In this document: positions 36,490-39,827 of the stretch, piece after piece
Layout of the letters: every line of letters starts with the position of its first letter
Position numbering within the stretch: the stretch's first letter is position 1
NCBI RefSeq assembly: GCF_005889725.1
Contig: NZ_VCKX01000094.1
Location: 1-39,827, forward strand
Direction: 5' to 3'
DNA: 39,827 bases
Origin: Nonomuraea zeae
GTDB lineage: Bacteria > Actinomycetota > Actinomycetes > Streptosporangiales > Streptosporangiaceae
The notes under the pieces: model-generated
Databases searched by the model: none
Seen by the model: the letters and a program-made list of their open reading frames with translations, nothing else
What the model was told of the DNA's origin: nothing
Made by a program: the position numbers and the translations under genes

Positions 36490-37083
36490 TCAGCCCTGGT
36501 ACGGCGCGGTGAGCCGGGCCGCGCGCAGCGCGCTGCTCCACCAGCCGAGCTGGTCGAGCAGCGACTTGGCCGCGCCGTCGGGCCCCTCGGGCTCGATGAG
36601 CAGCCCGTCGCCGTCGAACCGGGTCCAGTGGTTGTCGAAGCTGATCGTGTTGCGGACCGTGACCGCGTGCAACTCGGCGAAGACCTGCCGCAGGTGCTCG
36701 GCCGCGCGCACCCCGCCGCCGTAGCCGCCGTAGGAGATCAGCGCGACCGGCTTGGCCTGCCATGCGGTGAAATGCCAGTCGATGGCGTTCTTGAGCGAGG
36801 CCGGATAGCTGTGGTTGTACTCGGGCGTCACGATCGCGAACGCGTCCGCCGCCGCCAGCCGCCCGGCCAGGCGCCTGAGGTCGTCCGGGCGGTCGTCCAC
36901 CGCCGCCAGCTCCTCCGGCGTGGCCGGCAGCACCGCCGGCAACGGTGTGTCCGCCAGGTCGATCACGTCCACGTCGAACAGCCCGTGCCCGCCCGCCTGC
37001 CCGGCGAACCACCGGGTCACGTGGGGGCCGAACCGGCCTTCGCGGACGCTGCCCGTGATGATCGCCAATCTCATGTCCGTCAT
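36490..37083 (-). CDS. NAD(P)H-dependent FMN reductase (flavodoxin-like)
   Basis: A 197-residue flavodoxin-fold reductase. It begins with LAIITGSVREGRFGPHVTRW, the FMN phosphate-binding loop. TPEYNHSYPASLKNAIDW is the classic FMN_red signature, and ISYGGYGGGVRAAEHLRQVF completes the site. I prefer ATG 37083, with GGTGGGG just upstream; GTG 37092 and ATG 37074 are alternatives. It may supply reduced FMN or reduce quinones or azo compounds. It is first in an operon with the aldo/keto reductase and divergent from the XRE-MmyB regulator. Confidence 0.93.
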   Translation of the reverse strand: MTDMRLAIITGSVREGRFGPHVTRWFAGQAGGHGLFDVDVIDLADTPLPAVLPATPEELAAVDDRPDDLRRLAGRLAAADAFAIVTPEYNHSYPASLKNAIDWHFTAWQAKPVALISYGGYGGGVRAAEHLRQVFAELHAVTVRNTISFDNHWTRFDGDGLLIEPEGPDGAAKSLLDQLGWWSSALRAARLTAPYQG

Positions 37084-37172
37084 GAGCCCCACCCTGGTGT
37101 GCGCCGCCGGACGGAGGAAGGCCGGGGCGAGACTGGCCCTGGCAGGGCCACGATGAGCGGCGGCGATCCCCG

Positions 37173-37178
37173 TACACT
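37173..37178 (+). promoter_or_regulatory. -10 element giving a leaderless start for the XRE regulator
   Basis: TACACT lies 6 bases before the GTG start at 37185, and there is no ribosome-binding sequence between. The -35 region is weak (ACGATG 17 bases upstream). A leaderless mRNA is likely. Confidence 0.5.
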
Positions 37179-37184
37179 CGGGCC

Positions 37185-38042
37185 GTGAGCGACAACGAGC
37201 TGGGCGCGTTCCTGCGCGCCCGCCGCGAGGAGGTCAAGCCCGCCGACGTCGGCCTGCCGGACGGCCCGCGGCGGCGCACGCCGGGGCTGCGCAGGTCCGA
37301 GCTGGCCACGGTGGCGGGCGTGAGCGTCGAATACCTGACCAGGCTGGAGCAGGGCCGCGACCGCAACCCCTCCATGCAGGTGCTCGTCACGCTCGCCGAC
37401 GCGCTGCGCATGACCCCCGACGAGCGCGTCCACCTGCGTCACCTGGCCAAGGTGGCCGGCGGCGGCATCGCGCTGTGCCCGGGGGCCGAGCGCGCGCCCG
37501 GCCGCACGGTGACGCCCGGCGTGCGGGCGGTGCTCGACCGGCTGGAGCCGGCGCCCGCCGTGCTGCTCAACCGGCTCGGCGACGTGGTCGCCCGCACCAG
37601 CGGCTACGAGCGGCTCTTCGGCCCGGTCGGCCTGCTGGAGGGCGACCTGCCGAACGTCTACCGCTACGTGTTCGCGGACGTGCGGGCCAGGAGCGCCTAC
37701 CTCGACTGGGACCGGGTGGCCGACGAGCAGGCCACCGCGCTCAAGCTCGAGATCGCCCACGACGACCCGTACGCCACCGAGTTCGTCTCCGAGCTGTCGT
37801 TCGTGGCGGGCGAGGCGTTCGCCGAGCGCCTGGCCAGGCCGCCGCGGCCGCCGCGGCTGGCGCCCGTGGAGCGGCTGGCCCACCCGCAGGCCGGCGAGCT
37901 GCGCCTGGCGCGCGAGCCGCTCGACGTCGCCGGCGGCGAGCAGCGGATCCTCGTCTACCTGCCCGCCGACGCCGCCACCTCGGCCGCGCTCGACCGCCTC
38001 ACCGGCCGCATGCCCGGCGCCCTGCGCGCGGTGAACGGCTAG
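37185..38042 (+). CDS. XRE-family regulator with MmyB-like ligand-binding domain
   Basis: A 285-residue regulator. Residues about 5-80 form an XRE helix-turn-helix (GLRRSELATVAGVSVEYLTRLEQGRDRNPS). The remainder matches MmyB-type domains: LAKVAGG, RLGDVVARTSGYERLFG, a cluster ending in LRLAREPLDVAGGEQRILVYLP, and ADAATSAALDRL. MmyB domains bind fatty-acid-like ligands and usually control a neighbouring oxidoreductase. Here the divergent FMN reductase/AKR pair starts 101 bases away and is the likely target. The gene overlaps the convergent 38039 gene by 4 bases. Confidence 0.93.
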   Translation: MSDNELGAFLRARREEVKPADVGLPDGPRRRTPGLRRSELATVAGVSVEYLTRLEQGRDRNPSMQVLVTLADALRMTPDERVHLRHLAKVAGGGIALCPGAERAPGRTVTPGVRAVLDRLEPAPAVLLNRLGDVVARTSGYERLFGPVGLLEGDLPNVYRYVFADVRARSAYLDWDRVADEQATALKLEIAHDDPYATEFVSELSFVAGEAFAERLARPPRPPRLAPVERLAHPQAGELRLAREPLDVAGGEQRILVYLPADAATSAALDRLTGRMPGALRAVNG

Positions 38043-39826
38043 ACCCGGCGCAGCGACCGGGTCAGGCCGGCGGCGATCGTCGTCGCCAGCACCCAGCCGG
38101 CCGCGATGAGCCCGTACGCCAGCCATTGCGCCCCGCCCGCCGGGTTGAACGCCTTCTCCTGCCCGAAGTCGATGATCGGCAGCAGCAGGTCCAGCGTGTA
38201 GACCAGCGGATTGAACCCGGGGGCCTCGCCCGGCTTCAGCGGCGGCGGCGCGGCCAGGGCGAACACCACCGTGCCCAGGGCCAGCAGCGCCAGCAGCCAG
38301 CCGGCCGCCCGCAGGGGGCGGAAGCCGTAGCCGACGGTGGCGTCCTGGAGGTGGCCCCAGAAGCGGGCATACCAGGGCAGGGTGGCGCGGCGCTGCCGCT
38401 GGCCGGCCAGCATCGTCTCGCGGGCGTCGGCGTCGCTGCCCAGCCGCCGGTACATCCCGGCGAGCTGCTCATAGGCGTTCGGCAGATAGCCGTCGGAGTC
38501 CCTGCGCAGCCAGCCCAGCCGCCCCGCGGCGGGTAGCATGGGCTCCAGCACCTCGTAGACCAGCTGGTCCATGCGCATCGCGTCCGGCCAGGCGTCCGGG
38601 CTGTCGCGTAACGCGCCGATGCGGGCGTGGCGCAGATCGACCGTGCCCCGGATCGGCCCGGCGGTGCGCATGGCCAGCTCGCGCGTCTCCAGCCGCCAGG
38701 CGCGCAGCGCCACGTCGCCGGCGTTGTCCAGCGTGGCGTCGTCGAAGCACAGGCGGCTGCCCACCTGGGCATTGCTCAGCCTGATCCGGCCCTGGGCGGA
38801 GAAGCCCTCGCAGAGCTTGAGCGCCTTGCCGACCGTGATGCCGCTGGCCGCCAGCGCCACGCCGCCCGGGTTGGCCAGCCGGGCGCCCTCGAAGTGGGCG
38901 GGCCCGGAGACGGCGGCGTCGAGCAGGCTGATCTCGCCCTCCGACGACAGCCCGCCGCGCGCGTGCAGGGCGCCGTCCACGACGAGGCCGTCGGCCGCCA
39001 GGACCACGCCGCCGGGGTTGCGCAGGGCGGCGCCGTCCAGGTTGAGCGCGCGGCCGATGGCGGCGCTGTCCAGGCGTACCTGGCCGTCGGCCTCGACCAG
39101 GGACAGGAACAGGCCGCCCTCGGCGTTCAGCCCGCCGCCCCGCACGCAGATGCCGCCGGGGTTGCGCACGCGCGAGCCGCGCAGCGTGAGCGGCCCGCTG
39201 ACGCGGGCGAAACGCAGGCTCACCTCGCCGTCCACCTCCATGTCCCGGGCGAAGAGGCCCACCTGGACGATCATGTTGGACGCGCCGAAGGCCAGGCCCC
39301 CGGGAGCGCGCAGGCGGGCGCCGTCGAAGTTCACGGCCGCGCCGATCCTGGCGGCGGTGAGGATGATCTCGCCGTCGCTCGCGAAACCGTCCTGGCCGCG
39401 CAGGTGGCTGCCGACGTCGAGATGCTCGGCGCTGATGGCGGCGCCGCCGGGGTTGTCGAGGTGCGCGCCGTTCATGGCGAGATTGCCGCTGATCCGGCCG
39501 CCGTTCAGCCGCAGCTCGCCGGTGATGTGGCAGCCGGCCAGCCGCAGGTTGCCGTCGATCTGGATGTTCGAGGCGATCAGGCCGGGCAGCCGGGAGCGGC
39601 CGAGGCTGAGGAACCGGGTGCGGGCCTGGTAGAGGTCGGGGGCCTCGTCGAAGGCGCACTCCTGGAGCATGACCGGGCAGCCGATCTCGGCGAAGGCCAG
39701 GTGGAGCGAGCCCGTGACGCGCGCCCCGGCCAGGCGCAGCGCGGGGTTGGTGGCCGGCTCGACGGGGTCGTCGAGGAGCAGCGCGGCCAGCACCTCCGCA
39801 CGGACCTCGCGTTCGGGGGCCCAGGA
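38039..39826 (-). CDS. Beta-helix repeat protein with channel-like membrane C-terminus (5' truncated)
   Basis: The frame is open to the window edge (39826), so the N-terminus lies outside. About 595 residues are visible. Some 400 residues are a repetitive array of about 30-40-residue units, each with 'LxLxGARLxNPGGxALxAxxLxV' (for example GARLRAPGGLAFGAS, GAALRNPGGVVLAADG, GARLANPGGVALAASG), the pattern of a beta-helix. The C-terminus has two hydrophobic helices around the motif YTLDLLLPIIDFGQ, which recurs in 'two-pore ion channel-like' membrane proteins. ATIAAGLTRSLRRV ends it. It may be a membrane-tethered beta-helix; function unknown. Stop codons of this gene and the XRE gene share CTAG. 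Confidence 0.8.
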   Translation of the reverse strand, partial: SWAPEREVRAEVLAALLLDDPVEPATNPALRLAGARVTGSLHLAFAEIGCPVMLQECAFDEAPDLYQARTRFLSLGRSRLPGLIASNIQIDGNLRLAGCHITGELRLNGGRISGNLAMNGAHLDNPGGAAISAEHLDVGSHLRGQDGFASDGEIILTAARIGAAVNFDGARLRAPGGLAFGASNMIVQVGLFARDMEVDGEVSLRFARVSGPLTLRGSRVRNPGGICVRGGGLNAEGGLFLSLVEADGQVRLDSAAIGRALNLDGAALRNPGGVVLAADGLVVDGALHARGGLSSEGEISLLDAAVSGPAHFEGARLANPGGVALAASGITVGKALKLCEGFSAQGRIRLSNAQVGSRLCFDDATLDNAGDVALRAWRLETRELAMRTAGPIRGTVDLRHARIGALRDSPDAWPDAMRMDQLVYEVLEPMLPAAGRLGWLRRDSDGYLPNAYEQLAGMYRRLGSDADARETMLAGQRQRRATLPWYARFWGHLQDATVGYGFRPLRAAGWLLALLALGTVVFALAAPPPLKPGEAPGFNPLVYTLDLLLPIIDFGQEKAFNPAGGAQWLAYGLIAAGWVLATTIAAGLTRSLRRV

Positions 39827-39827
39827 G

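Noticed and set aside
1..39827. CRISPR array, tRNA, rRNA or insertion sequence
   Set aside because: I found no regular direct-repeat/spacer array, no cloverleaf with a CCA-adjacent T-loop, no rRNA signature and no transposase or terminal inverted repeats.

Overview
The window is high-GC DNA with dense genes, GTG starts, several leaderless-looking regulators, AGG-containing Arg codons and actinobacterial families (DUF1918, DUF4142, PRC-barrel/DUF2382, XRE-MmyB, orphan Phd-like proteins). It most resembles a filamentous actinomycete chromosome, perhaps Nonomuraea or another Streptosporangiaceae; that placement is inferred from gene style, not from a marker gene. I see no rRNA, tRNA, CRISPR array, insertion sequence or phage gene. 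No gap between genes exceeds about 255 bases.

Layout. (1) 1-5.5 kb: end of a possible P1/S58 peptidase, an aldehyde dehydrogenase, a Tat-exported chondroitin ABC lyase-like PL8 enzyme with all four catalytic residues, and a convergent SDR behind a GntR/FadR-type palindrome. This looks like a uronic-acid polysaccharide locus. (2) 5.5-12.7 kb: housekeeping and signalling genes: GNAT, SDR, a NarL/LuxR two-component pair, a HAD protein, a tandem Phd-like orphan with its own twin operator, DUF1918, NUDIX, then a MerR-type regulator facing an operon of a Cys-Cys protein and a YnfA-like membrane protein, and an ICMT/PEMT-type methyltransferase. (3) 12.8-25.7 kb: a 1349-residue secreted repeat protein, a membrane alpha/beta-hydrolase with a degenerate catalytic triad, an acetylxylan esterase behind a CebR-like operator, a cysteine-free HesB-like protein, a PCMT-like methyltransferase, a PPOX protein, a DUF4142 lipoprotein, a PRC-barrel/DUF2382 stress protein and a secreted sialidase-like protein. 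(4) 25.8-32.7 kb: an apparently undescribed biosynthetic-type operon on the + strand: an unknown helical protein, an 81-residue peptide followed by a hairpin, a VAO/PCMH-type flavoprotein oxidase, a 14-TM MFS exporter, a UbiH-like FAD monooxygenase and a membrane fatty-acid desaturase, preceded by two related palindromes 53 bp apart. (5) 32.7-39.8 kb: a small orphan protein, a His-bearing membrane protein with CopC and a nucleotidyltransferase, an AKR/FMN-reductase pair opposite an XRE-MmyB regulator, and a truncated beta-helix protein with a channel-like C-terminus.

How it fits together. Lyase, esterase and sialidase give the strain a secreted or glycan-active set scattered over 25 kb. The region 4 operon is the best candidate for a new system: two flavoenzymes, a di-iron desaturase, an exporter and a small peptide are typical parts of a specialised-metabolite or modified-peptide pathway, yet no core synthase is present. 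The MerR/Cys-Cys/YnfA unit is a second candidate, for soft-metal or thiol-reactive stress. A third pattern is that four minus-strand genes carry a short direct duplication of their own 3' end just beyond the stop.
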